Positions 9,353 to 19,082 of a DNA stretch of 64,000 nt are shown here, one piece after another (the first letter of the stretch is position 1; each line of letters begins with the position of its first letter). Origin of the DNA: Burkholderiales bacterium (lineage in GTDB: Bacteria > Pseudomonadota > Gammaproteobacteria > Burkholderiales > Eutrophovitaceae). The DNA is taken from the NCBI GenBank assembly GCA_035560005.1, contig DATMAN010000009.1, forward strand, positions 1 through 64,000, read 5' to 3'. A program made the position numbers and the translations under genes. The notes beneath the pieces are model-generated. The model was not told where the DNA came from and did not search any database. It was given only the letters and a program-made list of their open reading frames with translations.

Positions 9353-11076
9353 GCCGCCTCGCGTACCAGCCAAGCCGTGCGCGCGGGCAACGTATGCTGC
9401 AGCGCATCGGGTGCGATGTCGAGCAGGCGCAGCGCTCCGGCCATGATGCGGCTGAAGACCGGCGCGGCAACTTCGCCGCCGTAGTATTGGCGTCCGGCGG
9501 GCTCGTCGATCATCACGGCGATCACCAAGCGCGGGTCGGACACCGGGCCGATGCCCACGAAAGACGAGATATAGCGGTCGGTCGCATAGGCACCGTCGAG
9601 CGGCTTGTGCGCCGTTCCGGTCTTGCCGGCGACACGATAACCGGTGACCTGCGCCTGCAACGCCGTGCCTCCCGGCTGAGTGACCGACTCCAGCATCGCG
9701 CGCACCGCGCGCGCGGTGCGCGCCGAGAGGACGCGCTGCGCTGTCACGGCGGTTTCGCGCCGAACAAAGGAAATCTGGGGCAGTAGTCCGTCGGTGGCGA
9801 ATACCGCGTACGCCCTCGCCAGCTGCAACAGGCTGACGGAGATGCCGTGGCCATAGGACACGGTCGCCTGCTCGATCGGTTTCCAGTGCTGATAGGCGCG
9901 CAGCCGGCCCGCTACCTCTCCCGGAAAACCCGAGCGCGGCGCCGCTCCGAACCCAACCGCCGTCAGGAGACTCCACAGATCGCGCGGCGGCATCGCCAGC
10001 GCGATCTTGGCCGAGCCCACGTTGGAGGATTTCTGGATGACTTGCGAGACGCTGAGCAGTCCCTCCGGATGCGGGTCGCGTATCGTGCGATTACCGATTC
10101 TCATCCACCCCGGGGCGGTATCGATCACGCTGCGCGCGCTAACCAGTCCTGCCTCCAGCGCCGCCGCCGCGGTGAACGGTTTGAGCGTGGAGCCCGGTTC
10201 GAACAGGTCTACCACCGCCCGGTTACGGGTGCGCTCGGCGCTCAGGGTCTCGCGGTTGTTGGGGTTGAAGCTCGGCCAGTTGGCGAGTGCCAGCACCTCA
10301 CCCGTCTTTGCATCGAGCACCAATACGCTGCCCGCGCGCGCGCCGTGCTGTGCCACCGCCTCTTTCAGCTCGCGGTATGCCAGATACTGGATGCGTGAAT
10401 CGACAGCAAGCTGCAGGCTCTTGCCCTGCTGGGGCGCCGCAATGTTTTCCACGTCCTCCACGATGCGCCCCAGCCGGTCTTTGATGACCCTCCGGCTGCC
10501 CGGCTTGCCGGCAAGCCACTCCTGATAGGCCAGCTCGATCCCTTCCTGGCCCTTGTCGTCCACGCTGGTAAAGCCGAGCAGATGAGCAGTGACCTCCGCC
10601 GCCGGGTAGTAGCGCCGGTATTCCCGCCTGAGAAATATCCCGGGAAGACCGAGGCTGACGATCCTGGCGGCCTCGTCGGGGGGCAGATGGCGCTTCAGAT
10701 AGACGAAGTCGCGGCTTTCGCTCGAGAGCCGGCGCTGCAGCTCCTTCGGCGCGAGCTTGAGCAGTTTCGAGAGCTTCGCGCGCTGCTCGGCGGAGAGTTT
10801 CGCATCGGCTGGGGAGGCCCACACCGACTCCACCGGAGTGCTCATGGCGAGCGGTTCACCGTTGCGGTCCACGATGGCACCCCGGTGCGCCGCGATTTCG
10901 ATGACGCGGCTGTAGCGCGACTCTCCTTTTTCCTGGAGGAAGTCCTTGTTCAGCCCCTGGAGATAAAAAGCCCGCGCCGCCAATACCATGAAGGCCGCGA
11001 ATACCAGCAGCAGGAGCAGGCGTGCCCGCCACACGGGCAGGCGCACGCCTAGGGCCGGGTTCACGGAGGCTCTCAT
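9349..11076 (-). CDS. ftsI: FtsI (PBP3), septal peptidoglycan transpeptidase
   Basis: A 575-residue class B penicillin-binding protein that cross-links septal peptidoglycan in the periplasm with FtsW. One N-terminal membrane anchor (about residues 18-38) precedes the pedestal domain and the transpeptidase domain. Catalytic motifs are intact: STLK (in EPGSTLKPFT), SSN (in KSSNVGS) and KTG (in AGKTGTAHKP). The ATG overlaps the ftsL stop, and the stop overlaps the murE ATG. Confidence 0.97.
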   Translation of the reverse strand: MRASVNPALGVRLPVWRARLLLLLVFAAFMVLAARAFYLQGLNKDFLQEKGESRYSRVIEIAAHRGAIVDRNGEPLAMSTPVESVWASPADAKLSAEQRAKLSKLLKLAPKELQRRLSSESRDFVYLKRHLPPDEAARIVSLGLPGIFLRREYRRYYPAAEVTAHLLGFTSVDDKGQEGIELAYQEWLAGKPGSRRVIKDRLGRIVEDVENIAAPQQGKSLQLAVDSRIQYLAYRELKEAVAQHGARAGSVLVLDAKTGEVLALANWPSFNPNNRETLSAERTRNRAVVDLFEPGSTLKPFTAAAALEAGLVSARSVIDTAPGWMRIGNRTIRDPHPEGLLSVSQVIQKSSNVGSAKIALAMPPRDLWSLLTAVGFGAAPRSGFPGEVAGRLRAYQHWKPIEQATVSYGHGISVSLLQLARAYAVFATDGLLPQISFVRRETAVTAQRVLSARTARAVRAMLESVTQPGGTALQAQVTGYRVAGKTGTAHKPLDGAYATDRYISSFVGIGPVSDPRLVIAVMIDEPAGRQYYGGEVAAPVFSRIMAGALRLLDIAPDALQHTLPARTAWLVREAA

Positions 11077-11354
11077 GGCTTGGACGGCGCGGGAGGGGGA
11101 GGAACGACACGCACCTGCGCGGCCAACGGCACTCGCATCTGCAGAGCGCCGGCGGCAATGCGCTCGACGCGAGAGTGGGTAGCCCAGGTGCTGCTTTCGA
11201 GTTGGAGCCGGCCGTATTCGACTTCAAGCTGCTGTGCCACGGACTGCTCCTTCTGTAGTTCGACGTAGAGCTTGCGGCCCTGATGGCGCGAGGCAACCAG
11301 CGCCAGCGCGCAGGCAATCAGTATGAGCAGCAGCACGAGATTGACGCGGATCAC
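11073..11354 (-). CDS. ftsL: FtsL, cell-division membrane protein
   Basis: The open frame is longer, but GTG at 11354 overlaps the rsmH stop (GTGA) and yields 93 residues, the usual FtsL size. It has a very short cytoplasmic tail, one transmembrane helix (about residues 4-23, [17 protein letters not shown]) and a periplasmic coiled coil (about 30-65). FtsL forms the FtsQLB complex that activates FtsWI. The C-terminus is unusually proline rich (VVPPPPAPS). The position between rsmH and ftsI is canonical. Confidence 0.93.
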   Translation of the reverse strand: MIRVNLVLLLILIACALALVASRHQGRKLYVELQKEQSVAQQLEVEYGRLQLESSTWATHSRVERIAAGALQMRVPLAAQVRVVPPPPAPSKP

Positions 11355-12271
11355 GCGGCCACCCGCTCGGCAACCCGCATGACCGCGCTGCGCGCGCGCG
11401 GATTGGCGCGAATTTCCGCGTCGCCGGGCCTCGTCGCGCGGCCGATCAGCTTCAGTCTGGGCGCGGGCATCTCGCGGGCGCGCAACGGCAAATGCCGGGG
11501 CACTTCGGGCTGCGCCTCGGATCGCATGAAGCGCTTGACGATGCGATCTTCGAGCGAGTGGAAGCTGATCACGACCAGCCGCCCACCCACCCTCAGGGCT
11601 TCGACGCACTGCGGGAGGGTCACCTCCAGCTCTTCGAGCTCCTGATTGAGGTAAATCCGTATAGCCTGAAAGGTGCGCGTCGCCGGGTTCTGGCGTGGTT
11701 CGCGCGTGGGAACGGCTTCTGCCACGATCTGGGCAAGTTGCCGTGTACGGTGAACAGGCTGCCGCGATCGAGCCGCAACAATCGCTCTTGCAATCTGCTT
11801 AGCAAACCGTTCTTCGCCATAGCGCCGGATGACCTCCCCAATTTCTTCTTCCCGTGCCTGCCCGAGCCATTGAGCGGCGGACACGCCCGATCCCGGATCC
11901 ATGCGCATGTCCAGTTCGCCGTCCTGTTGAAAGCTGAAACCGCGCTCGGCATCGTCCAGTTGTGGCGATGACACGCCGAGATCGAGCAGCACGCCGTCCA
12001 CCAGGGCCGCGTCGTGCTGCTTGAGCACACTGCGCAAGCGGCTGAAGCGTGCATGCACGACGCTCAGGCGCGCGTCGCACAGCGCCTGTCCCGCCGCGAC
12101 CGCGTGAGGATCACGATCCATGGCGATCAAGCGGCCCCGCGGCCCCAGGCGCGCGAGAATCTCGCGGCTGTGCCCGCCGCGCCCGAAAGTGCAGTCGATG
12201 TACACCCCCGCAGGCTGGATCTGAAGCGCCGCGAGCGCTTCGGTGGCGAGTACCGGCTGGTGCGAGGTCAT
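11351..12271 (-). CDS. rsmH: RsmH (MraW), 16S rRNA m4C1402 methyltransferase
   Basis: A 306-residue SAM-dependent enzyme that N4-methylates C1402 in the ribosomal P site. [10 protein letters not shown] at the N-terminus, the SAM-binding [14 protein letters not shown], the [10 protein letters not shown] block and the C-terminal [16 protein letters not shown] are all RsmH signatures. The partner RsmI, which adds the 2'-O-methyl at the same nucleotide, is also encoded in this window at 16090-16980. The gene follows mraZ after nine bases. Confidence 0.97.
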   Translation of the reverse strand: MTSHQPVLATEALAALQIQPAGVYIDCTFGRGGHSREILARLGPRGRLIAMDRDPHAVAAGQALCDARLSVVHARFSRLRSVLKQHDAALVDGVLLDLGVSSPQLDDAERGFSFQQDGELDMRMDPGSGVSAAQWLGQAREEEIGEVIRRYGEERFAKQIARAIVAARSRQPVHRTRQLAQIVAEAVPTREPRQNPATRTFQAIRIYLNQELEELEVTLPQCVEALRVGGRLVVISFHSLEDRIVKRFMRSEAQPEVPRHLPLRAREMPAPRLKLIGRATRPGDAEIRANPRARSAVMRVAERVAA

Positions 12272-12280
12272 GGCGAGCGC

Positions 12281-12724
12281 TCACAGCGAGAAGTTCTCCA
12301 TTCCCGGTGGCAGCTTCTCGGGGGCATTGGCGAGCTGCTCAAGTTGTTGCTCCCAAGCGCTCTGACTCCAGATCTCGAAGTGGCTGCCTTGGCCCACCAA
12401 CATCAGCTCCTTGTCGAGGTTGGCAAATTTGCGAAGCGCTGGAGAGATCAGCAACCGACCAGCGCCGTCCAGCTCGAGTTCTTCCGCGTAGCCGATCAGA
12501 AGCCGCTTCCATAGGGAGAGCTGGGGATCGAAGCTGGGGAAGGCCATGATGCGGCTGCGGATTGGCTCCCACGCCGCGAAGGGATAGAGCAGCAGGCACT
12601 TGTGAGGATGTGCAGTGAGCACAAGCTTACCTTCGCTGCCAGCCTGCAAGCGGTCCCGGTGCTTGGTGGGCACCGCCAACCGGCCCTTTGCGTCAAGGCT
12701 GAGAGAGGTCGCTCCCTGAAACAT
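12281..12724 (-). CDS. mraZ: MraZ, transcriptional regulator of the dcw cluster
   Basis: A 147-residue MraZ/AbrB-fold protein with two tandem SpoVT-like domains. MFQGATSLSLDAKGRLAVPTKHR is the first domain with the DxKGR DNA-binding signature, and ELDGAGRLLISPALR holds the second (D-x-x-GR) near residues 78-92. It binds G-rich repeats upstream of its own gene and represses the dcw operon. Such repeats are visible at 12764-12788. A purine-rich ribosome site (AGGGGGA) lies just before the ATG. Confidence 0.97.
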   Translation of the reverse strand: MFQGATSLSLDAKGRLAVPTKHRDRLQAGSEGKLVLTAHPHKCLLLYPFAAWEPIRSRIMAFPSFDPQLSLWKRLLIGYAEELELDGAGRLLISPALRKFANLDKELMLVGQGSHFEIWSQSAWEQQLEQLANAPEKLPPGMENFSL

Positions 12725-12763
12725 GTTCCCCCTGTGCGGGATGCCACGGTTTTTACTGCTTTT

Positions 12764-12788
12764 CCCACTTTTTCCTACTTTCCCCCAC
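12764..12788 (-). promoter_or_regulatory. MraZ-binding repeats (three boxes, 10-bp period)
   Basis: Read on the minus strand, GTGGG, GTAGG and GTGGG occur at 12788-12784, 12778-12774 and 12768-12764, separated by exactly five bases each. Known MraZ operators are TGGGN repeats with 5-nt spacers, so the spacing and sequence both fit. The first box overlaps the -10 element of the likely dcw promoter, which supports autorepression. Confidence 0.85.
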
Positions 12789-12815
12789 TCTAGTGCAAAG
12801 AAACGCCATGGTCAA
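12787..12815 (-). promoter_or_regulatory. dcw operon promoter (sigma-70 type)
   Basis: On the minus strand TTGACC (12815-12810) and TAGAGT (12792-12787) are separated by 17 bases, giving five of six and four of six consensus matches. The -10 overlaps the distal MraZ box. Transcription would begin about 60 bases upstream of the mraZ ATG. Other promoters inside the cluster are not excluded. Confidence 0.7.
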
Positions 12816-12979
12816 GCAGTCACTGCTGGGATTTTTTAGGCGGGACAAAGACTTACAAACAGGAGTTGAGTCGTCGGCTGACGACAAGACACTCCTCTTG
12901 ACGGAACAGTAGCTTAGATCATCAATCTGAAGTGGTTTATAGAAACGAACCGCAGCAACACCCAACCAAAACGGTACGG

Positions 12980-13353
12980 CGGGAAGCCAGCCTGTAAGCC
13001 GGGTTCTGTCCTGCACCTTTCGGCGCAGTGGCAGCCATTCATCTAGGCCGCCGGTTACCCGGCGGCTCGAGCGACCTACCCGGGAGCAGCGCGAGCCACG
13101 CTCTCGCTCCCCTATTTGGTCTTGCTCCGGATGGGGTTTGCCTTGCCGTGAGGTGTTACCACCTACGCGGTGAGCTCTTGCCTCACCTTTTCACCCTTGC
13201 CCGTACCTGTCGCCAGGCCGTCGGCGGTTTGTTTTCTGTGGCACTTTCCATCGCCTCGCAGCGTCCGGCCGTTAACCGGCATCCTGCTCTGCGGAGCCCG
13301 GACTTTCCTCCATACCCGCGCAAGGGGTACGGCGACTGCCCGGCCAGCTTCCC
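12980..13353 (-). ncRNA. rnpB: RNase P RNA, bacterial class A
   Basis: The minus strand carries the 5' end GAAGCTGGCCGGGCAGTCGCC (13351-13331), the conserved GAGGAAAGTCCGGGCTCC (about 13317-13300), and a 3' end AGAACCCGGCTTACAGGC that pairs back with the P1/P4 region. The P4 halves and the ACAGAAA-type core (about 13245) are present. The length of about 375 nt is normal. It is the catalytic RNA of RNase P, which trims tRNA 5' leaders. It lies upstream of, and in the same direction as, mraZ. The exact ends are approximate. Confidence 0.96.
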
Positions 13354-13560
13354 TGCCGCATCCTAATCGACTTCGGACCAGCCCAGGGCCGGGACGTTCC
13401 CCCGCGGTCCACTCAAGGGGTAGCTAAATGAGCCGGGGGCCGTTGCGGGAAGCTCCTCTTGAAATCCCGACTGATACGAGCTATTCGGTAAAGCAAAGAA
13501 GGCAAAACGGAGCCGCGCAGGCTCTCAGGGAGCCACCGCTTTCGCAAGGAGAGGCCCACC

Positions 13561-14073
13561 ATGAGGCGGAGGTTATATTTCGTACTGCCCGATTTGCCGA
13601 GCGCCGAGCAGGCGGTCCGTGACCTGCTGCTCGCGCGTATCGAGTTCCGACGTATCCACTGCCTCGCCAAGCGCGGGGTGTCGCTGGGAGAGCTTCCCGA
13701 AGCAGGGGTTCTGCAGAAAACCGACTTGGTCCACGGCGCCGAAATGGGCATCGGATTGGGCGGCCTCGCAGGAGTCGTGCTGGCCGCGCTCGCGATGCTG
13801 TTCTCGGCCGAGGCGCGGCAATTGTCGCTGGCATTCATACTCGTAGCCGGTCTCGGTGGCGCCGTTTTCGGAGCCTGGGTCGCAGCCATGGTCGGCGCCG
13901 GTGTACCGAATTCAAAGCTGCGTCCGTTTCAGTCGGCGCTCGACTCCGGTCAGATCCTGCTCATGGTCGACGTGCCCTTCACGCGTGCTGACGAGATTCG
14001 CGAACTGATCGCCCGGCGTCATCCCGAAGCGGTGCCCGGTGGCATCGAGCCGACGATTCCCGCTTTTCCGTGA
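13561..14073 (+). CDS. DUF1269-type membrane protein
   Basis: A 170-residue protein resembling the DUF1269 group of small membrane proteins, whose biochemical role is unknown. Residues 1-55 form a soluble alpha/beta part. Two glycine-rich hydrophobic segments (about 62-82 and 88-112) form a hairpin in the membrane, and a short soluble tail contains LLMVDVPFTRADEIRELIARRHPEA. A strong ribosome site (AAGGAGAGG) precedes the ATG by a few bases. It is monocistronic, followed by a hairpin, and converges on the next gene. Confidence 0.75.
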   Translation: MRRRLYFVLPDLPSAEQAVRDLLLARIEFRRIHCLAKRGVSLGELPEAGVLQKTDLVHGAEMGIGLGGLAGVVLAALAMLFSAEARQLSLAFILVAGLGGAVFGAWVAAMVGAGVPNSKLRPFQSALDSGQILLMVDVPFTRADEIRELIARRHPEAVPGGIEPTIPAFP

Positions 14074-14219
14074 ATCCGAACCGCGGCAGACTAGCGCCGG
14101 GTGGAGTACCGTCATCACGGCACCAGGGGTGCGAGAAAGCTGGATGTGTGCCGCTCCGGGGCCCCGCCCACGGCGGAGCTTCGTCTAAGCGCAGCTCCCC
14201 CGAAGGATCGTTCGACCGC

Positions 14220-14255
14220 GGCGCGAACGCGATGCCGTTCGCGCCGTTGTTCCTT
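14220..14255 (+). terminator. probable Rho-independent terminator
   Basis: A perfect 10-bp stem, GGCGCGAACG with CGTTCGCGCC, encloses a 6-base loop and is followed by GTTGTTCCTT. The T-tract is imperfect, so efficiency is uncertain. It ends the DUF1269 transcript just before the convergent gene at 14258. Confidence 0.55.
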
Positions 14256-14257
14256 CG

Positions 14258-14977
14258 CTAGAAGCGCAGCGCCAGCTTGGCGCTGTAGGTCCAGGCATCG
14301 CCGGTGCGATCCGCTTCGCCGGCGACGCTGAAGATCCCGAGCGCGACGTTCAGGCCAGCGAAGTACTTGTTCAGCCCGAAGTCCTCTTCGCTCGGCGCTG
14401 TCGTCGGCAAGTTCTTCGGCGTGCTGGTCACCCACACTCTGCCCACTCCCGCATAGGGCGTGAGAAACGCAAAACCCTTGGAGATCGACAAGTCCAGCGC
14501 GCGGGTGTCGATGTCGAGCTGCTCCACCCCGGTCAATCGGGTCAGGCTGCCGCGCAGCGCCAACGCCGGCAGCGCGGTACCTCCCTTGACAATCGCGTAG
14601 CGCAGTTCAACGCCCCAGAGTCTGACATCGACCTCCGGCACCGCGCTGTAGGAAGCTCCCACGTCGAAGCCGAAAGGCAGCCCTTTGTGCACGTGCAGCC
14701 TCGCGATCGGGAGGGCGGCGGGCACATCCTCCGAGGTGGCTTGCTCGAGCGCGTCCGCAGCCTGCAGATCGGTCACGCTCACTTCCACGCCGAGGTCGAA
14801 GCCGGCAGCTCCCAGCGGCTCGGCCGGCACCAGCGGCTTGTAGGAAAGCGCCGCCCCGAGATCCTCGGACAGGGCGCGGAACTGCGCCTGCTGCAGATTC
14901 TGCAATTGATCGATTTCCGCCGCCGCGACGCTTGTAGCCATCATAACAACTGCAATCGCCACCGTGACCCAGCGCAT
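14258..14977 (-). CDS. secreted/outer-membrane beta-barrel-like protein, function unknown
   Basis: A 239-residue protein with a clear signal peptide (MRWVTVAIAVVMMATSVAAA, cleavage near residue 20). The rest alternates polar and hydrophobic residues with many aromatic and glycine turns, and ends in a strand finishing with F (YSAKLALRF), the usual outer-membrane barrel C-terminus. I see no enzymatic motif. It lies 12 bases downstream of the pyrC stop on the same strand convergence side, but no coupling to pyrC is evident. Confidence 0.7.
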   Translation of the reverse strand: MRWVTVAIAVVMMATSVAAAEIDQLQNLQQAQFRALSEDLGAALSYKPLVPAEPLGAAGFDLGVEVSVTDLQAADALEQATSEDVPAALPIARLHVHKGLPFGFDVGASYSAVPEVDVRLWGVELRYAIVKGGTALPALALRGSLTRLTGVEQLDIDTRALDLSISKGFAFLTPYAGVGRVWVTSTPKNLPTTAPSEEDFGLNKYFAGLNVALGIFSVAGEADRTGDAWTYSAKLALRF

Positions 14978-14989
14978 ATCCGACCTCCT

Positions 14990-16033
14990 TCAGTGTGATT
15001 GATCCATCAGCCGCCACGCCACCTGCTGGCCCGCGCGCAGCGGCACCAGCTCGCTCTCGCCGAAGACAAGCCGTTCCGGTACCGTCCACGGCTGCTTCTG
15101 CAAGGTGATCGTCTCGGCGTTGCGCGGCAGACCGTAGAAATCCGGCCCATGAAGACTGGCAAAGCCTTCCAATCTGTCCAGTGCGCCGGCCGCCTCGAAG
15201 GCTTCGGCATACAGTTCGATCGCCGCGTGCGCAGTGTAGATTCCAGCGCAGCCGCATCCGGCTTCCTTCTTTGCGCGCTCGTGCGGAGCACTATCGGTTC
15301 CCAGGAAGAACTTGCGGTTGCCGGACACAGCTGCCCGCACGAGCGCCCTGCGGTGTTCTTCCCGCTTCAGCACCGGAAGGCAATAGTGATGCGGCCGCAG
15401 CCCACCTTGGAACAGCGCATTGCGGTTGAGCAGGAGATGATGGGCCGTGATCGTGGCCGCGATGTTGGCGGGCGCTGCTTGTACGAATTCCACCGCATGC
15501 GCCGTGGTAATGTGCTCGAGAACGATCCTCAGCGCGGGCAGGCGCTCGACAAGTTTGGGAAGCTCGCGCTCGATGAAGACGCGCTCACGATCGAACACAT
15601 CGACCGACGCATCGGTCACTTCGCCGTGGATGAGCAAAGGCAGACCCTGCACCGCCATTTCCTCCAGTGCGGCGAAGCACTTTCGGATATCGGTCACTCC
15701 CCACTCGGAATGCGTGGTGGCGCCTGCAGGATAATACTTCACCGCGTGTACGATACCGCTCGCCTTGGCCCTGCGGATTTCTTCGGGTCGGGTGTTGTCG
15801 GTCAGATACAAGGTCATCAGCGGCGCAAACCTGTGCCCGTGCGGAATTGCCTCCAGGATCCGGGCACGGTAGTCCAGCGCCTGAGCGGTGCTCGCGATCG
15901 GCGGGTTGAGATTGGGCATTACGACGGCGCGGCCGAAGCGGCGCGCCGTGTCTGCCACCGCGCTGCGCATCGCGGTCCCGTCGCGCAGATGCACGTGCCA
16001 GTCATCGGGACGAGTAATGCAGAGCCGATCCAT
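14990..16033 (-). CDS. pyrC: PyrC, dihydroorotase (class II)
   Basis: A 347-residue cytoplasmic zinc enzyme that cyclises carbamoyl aspartate to dihydroorotate in pyrimidine synthesis. The metal-binding DWHVHLRDG sits at residues 11-19. The carboxylated-lysine segment [26 protein letters not shown] and GTDSAPH are the other conserved active-site blocks. The length and motifs fit the E. coli type rather than the longer PyrC/PyrX forms. It follows rsmI on the same strand after 56 bases. Confidence 0.97.
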   Translation of the reverse strand: MDRLCITRPDDWHVHLRDGTAMRSAVADTARRFGRAVVMPNLNPPIASTAQALDYRARILEAIPHGHRFAPLMTLYLTDNTRPEEIRRAKASGIVHAVKYYPAGATTHSEWGVTDIRKCFAALEEMAVQGLPLLIHGEVTDASVDVFDRERVFIERELPKLVERLPALRIVLEHITTAHAVEFVQAAPANIAATITAHHLLLNRNALFQGGLRPHHYCLPVLKREEHRRALVRAAVSGNRKFFLGTDSAPHERAKKEAGCGCAGIYTAHAAIELYAEAFEAAGALDRLEGFASLHGPDFYGLPRNAETITLQKQPWTVPERLVFGESELVPLRAGQQVAWRLMDQSH

Positions 16034-16089
16034 CTTCCTTTGCTCGATGCCGGACTCAGCGAAGGCCTGCCGACCAGTTCGCCAGTTCT

Positions 16090-16980
16090 TCAGGCTCGCG
16101 GCTTGCGCTTCGTTTCGCCATTCGTCGCTCCTCGCTTCTCGTCGCTTTTTATCTCAAGAGCCAGCCTGTACAGCCTTGCTTTCGGGGCTCCGGTGATCTT
16201 TGCAACGAGCTTTGCAGCCTGCGTGGTCGAAAGCTCTCCCAGCAGCGCGCGCAGCATGCGCTCGGCATCCGGGTCGATCGACGTTTGCGGGCGTACGTGC
16301 GCTCCCTCGACCAGCAACACGAATTCTCCACGGCCACGTTCCCGGTTCTCCGCAATCCAGCCAACGGCCTGCGCCAGCGTGCATTCATGCACTTCCTCGA
16401 ACAGCTTGGTCAGCTCACGGGCGATCACCACGCGGCGGTCCGCGCCGAACGCGCGTGCCATGTCCTGCAACGTCTCGACGACCCGATGGGGCGCCTCGAA
16501 GAACACCATCGCGTCCTGCGCGCTCGCGAGCGCTTCGAGCGACCTCGCGCGCTCGCTCCGCTTGGCTGGCAGGAACCCCGCAAACAAGAACCTCGGCCAC
16601 GCGATCCCGCAGACCGACAGCGCGGCGGTAAGCGCGCTCGGGCCGGGCACCGGCATGACGCGGAAACCTCGCTTCCTCGCCCATGCGACGACCCGCGCGC
16701 CGGGGTCGCTCACGCCCGGAGTCCCCGCGTCGGTCACTAGCGCAACCGATTTGCCGGAGGACAGCAGCTTGCCGATGCCCTCGGCGGCTGCGCGCTCGTT
16801 GTGCTGCCGAACGGAAATCGGACGCGCGGAGATTCCGTGCCGGGCGAGCAGCTTCTGCGTCTGGCGCGTATCCTCCGCGGCAATCACGTCGACGCTCGCC
16901 AAGACGTCGAGTGCACGAAGCGTGACATCGCGCAGGTTTCCGATGGGCGTAGCGACCACATATAATGTGCCGCCTCTCAC
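16090..16980 (-). CDS. rsmI: RsmI, 16S rRNA 2'-O-ribose C1402 methyltransferase
   Basis: A tetrapyrrole-methylase-fold SAM enzyme that 2'-O-methylates C1402, the nucleotide also modified by Rsm[15 protein letters not shown] (N-terminus), [24 protein letters not shown] and [14 protein letters not shown] are family signatures. I use GTG at 16980 (296 aa), four codons before the conserved [15 protein letters not shown] at 17001 would add seven residues and run into lpoA. The gene is divergent from lpoA with only 15 bases between starts. Confidence 0.95.
   Translation of the reverse strand: MRGGTLYVVATPIGNLRDVTLRALDVLASVDVIAAEDTRQTQKLLARHGISARPISVRQHNERAAAEGIGKLLSSGKSVALVTDAGTPGVSDPGARVVAWARKRGFRVMPVPGPSALTAALSVCGIAWPRFLFAGFLPAKRSERARSLEALASAQDAMVFFEAPHRVVETLQDMARAFGADRRVVIARELTKLFEEVHECTLAQAVGWIAENRERGRGEFVLLVEGAHVRPQTSIDPDAERMLRALLGELSTTQAAKLVAKITGAPKARLYRLALEIKSDEKRGATNGETKRKPRA
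16938..16966 (+). promoter_or_regulatory. putative lpoA promoter inside rsmI
   Basis: A perfect TATAAT (16961-16966) lies 29 bases upstream of the lpoA ATG. Seventeen bases further up is a weak -35 (TTCCGA). The element sits within the first codons of the divergent rsmI gene. Confidence 0.6.
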
Positions 16981-16995
16981 CTCGTCTTCAGCGTT

Positions 16996-18096
16996 ATGCA
17001 ACTTCGCTTGGTCCCGTGGCTGCTGCTCGCGCTACTATACTGGGCGAGCGTTCCGTTCGCCATTCAGCCGGCGGCCGCGCAGGAGGAGCCATCGCGGCCG
17101 GATGGCGTTTTGCTCACACAGCCGCACATCGCGATCATTCTGCCTTTGCAGTCCGTATCTTTCGGCAAGCACGCCGACTCGGTGCGGCTGGGCGTGTTCG
17201 CCGCGGCCGGCCTGCAACAGGATGCACTGCCGGTGGTGGTGTACGCGACCACCGAGGAACCGGCGCGCATTCTCGACGCGTATCGGCGCGCCATTTCCAC
17301 CGGGGCGCTGGCCGCGATCGGCCCGCTGACGCGCAACGGCGTCTCCTCGCTCGCCTCGAGCGGGCAGGTCTTGGTGCCGACCATCGCGCTCAATGCGCCG
17401 GAAACGGACATCCGCCTTCCGCCGCAACTCTACGTGTTCGGGCTGCAGATCGAATCCGAAGCACGGCAGGTTGCGAGATACGCGCTCAAGCAGGGTGGCA
17501 AATCGGTATTTGTCGTCATGCGCGACGCCGCACTGGACCGCCGCATCGCGCAGGCCTTCACCGATGAGTGGAGACGCCTCAGGGGCACGATCGCGGAACA
17601 GTTCGTCTACACGACGGAGGTCGCCGCTCTGGCCAAGCTGCGCGAGCGGCTGGCCACCACCTCCGCCGACACCATTTTCTTGACGGTAGACGCCGCCCGC
17701 GCCCGCTTTGCGCGTCCCTATCTCGGGAGCCGGCAGAGCATCTATGCCACTTCGCTGGTGTTCGCGTCGAACGCGGATCCGCTGGAACTGTACGATCTGG
17801 ACGGCGTCCGTTTCCTCGACATGCCCTGGCTGCTGCAGCCCGATCATCCCGCGGTCATGAGCTACCTGCGGCCGGAGATCCAGACCCGGGCACTGGACCA
17901 GGAGCGCTTTTACGCCTTGGGGATCGACGCCTATCGCATCGCGCGCGCGCTCCTCGACGATCCGGGCTGGCGCGGACCGCTGGATGGCGTCACGGGTACC
18001 ATCGCTCTCGAGGCAGGGCAGCACTTTTCGCGTGCGCTCGTTCCGGCCCAGTTCGTAGGCGGCACGGTGCGCCCGCTGCACGCTGCGCCGCAATGA
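16996..18096 (+). CDS. lpoA: LpoA-like penicillin-binding protein activator
   Basis: A 366-residue periplasmic protein equivalent to the C-terminal half of E. coli LpoA, which activates PBP1a. A signal peptide covers about residues 1-28 (cleavage near AAAQ). The remainder is a type I periplasmic-binding-protein-like fold, with IAIILPLQS near residue 45 and the family-type segment ILDAYRRAISTGALAAIGPLT. No lipobox cysteine is visible and the N-terminal TPR half of enterobacterial LpoA is absent, as is common outside Enterobacteria. It overlaps yraN as ATGA, in the conserved rsmI/lpoA/yraN/SIS/dolP order. Confidence 0.88.
   Translation: MQLRLVPWLLLALLYWASVPFAIQPAAAQEEPSRPDGVLLTQPHIAIILPLQSVSFGKHADSVRLGVFAAAGLQQDALPVVVYATTEEPARILDAYRRAISTGALAAIGPLTRNGVSSLASSGQVLVPTIALNAPETDIRLPPQLYVFGLQIESEARQVARYALKQGGKSVFVVMRDAALDRRIAQAFTDEWRRLRGTIAEQFVYTTEVAALAKLRERLATTSADTIFLTVDAARARFARPYLGSRQSIYATSLVFASNADPLELYDLDGVRFLDMPWLLQPDHPAVMSYLRPEIQTRALDQERFYALGIDAYRIARALLDDPGWRGPLDGVTGTIALEAGQHFSRALVPAQFVGGTVRPLHAAPQ
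17034..17062 (-). promoter_or_regulatory. putative rsmI promoter inside lpoA
   Basis: On the minus strand TATAGT (17039-17034) is followed, after a leader of about 50 bases, by the rsmI GTG. A poor -35 (TGGCGA) is 17 bases upstream. It lies within the lpoA signal-peptide codons, so the two divergent transcripts would overlap by roughly 50 bases. Confidence 0.4.
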
Positions 18097-18431
18097 GCGA
18101 CGCGGGCCAGCAAGCGGAGGACGTCGCGCTCGCCTATCTCGAGCGGCAGGGAATGAAGCTGCTCGAGCGCAATTATCGCTGCCGGCTCGGCGAGATCGAT
18201 CTGGTGATGCGTGAAGGCTCGGCGCTGGTTTTCGTGGAAGTGCGACTTCGAACCTCCAGCCGGTTCGGTGGGGCGCTCGAAAGCATCACCGCCTTCAAGC
18301 GCCGGCGCCTGCTCAGCGCCGCCAAGCATTACATGTCGGCTCGCGGTGCGCTGGCGGAATGCCGTTTCGACGCCGTGTTGCTGGACGGCGACGGCAAGCT
18401 GTGCTGGCTGCGAGACGCCATCAGTGAGTGA
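18093..18431 (+). CDS. yraN: YraN family endonuclease-like protein
   Basis: A 112-residue protein of the UPF0102 family with a restriction-endonuclease-like fold. The GEIDLVMREG...LVFVEVRLR segment carries the D...E-x-K-like core, here E-V-R, so the canonical lysine is replaced by arginine. The ATG overlaps the lpoA stop (ATGA). Its function is not established; suggested links are to DNA repair or uptake. Confidence 0.92.
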   Translation: MSDAGQQAEDVALAYLERQGMKLLERNYRCRLGEIDLVMREGSALVFVEVRLRTSSRFGGALESITAFKRRRLLSAAKHYMSARGALAECRFDAVLLDGDGKLCWLRDAISE

Positions 18432-18461
18432 GCATTCGATTCGGCAGGCCTTGTGCAATAA

Positions 18462-19082
<621 letters not shown>

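Noticed and set aside
12753..13016. An 87-codon minus-strand ORF downstream of rnpB
   Set aside because: It overlaps the 3' end of RNase P RNA and the MraZ operator; no ribosome site or family.
14999..17329. A 776-codon plus-strand open frame across pyrC and rsmI
   Set aside because: It is antisense to two genes with full family motifs and has no recognisable domain; long opposite frames are common in high-GC DNA.
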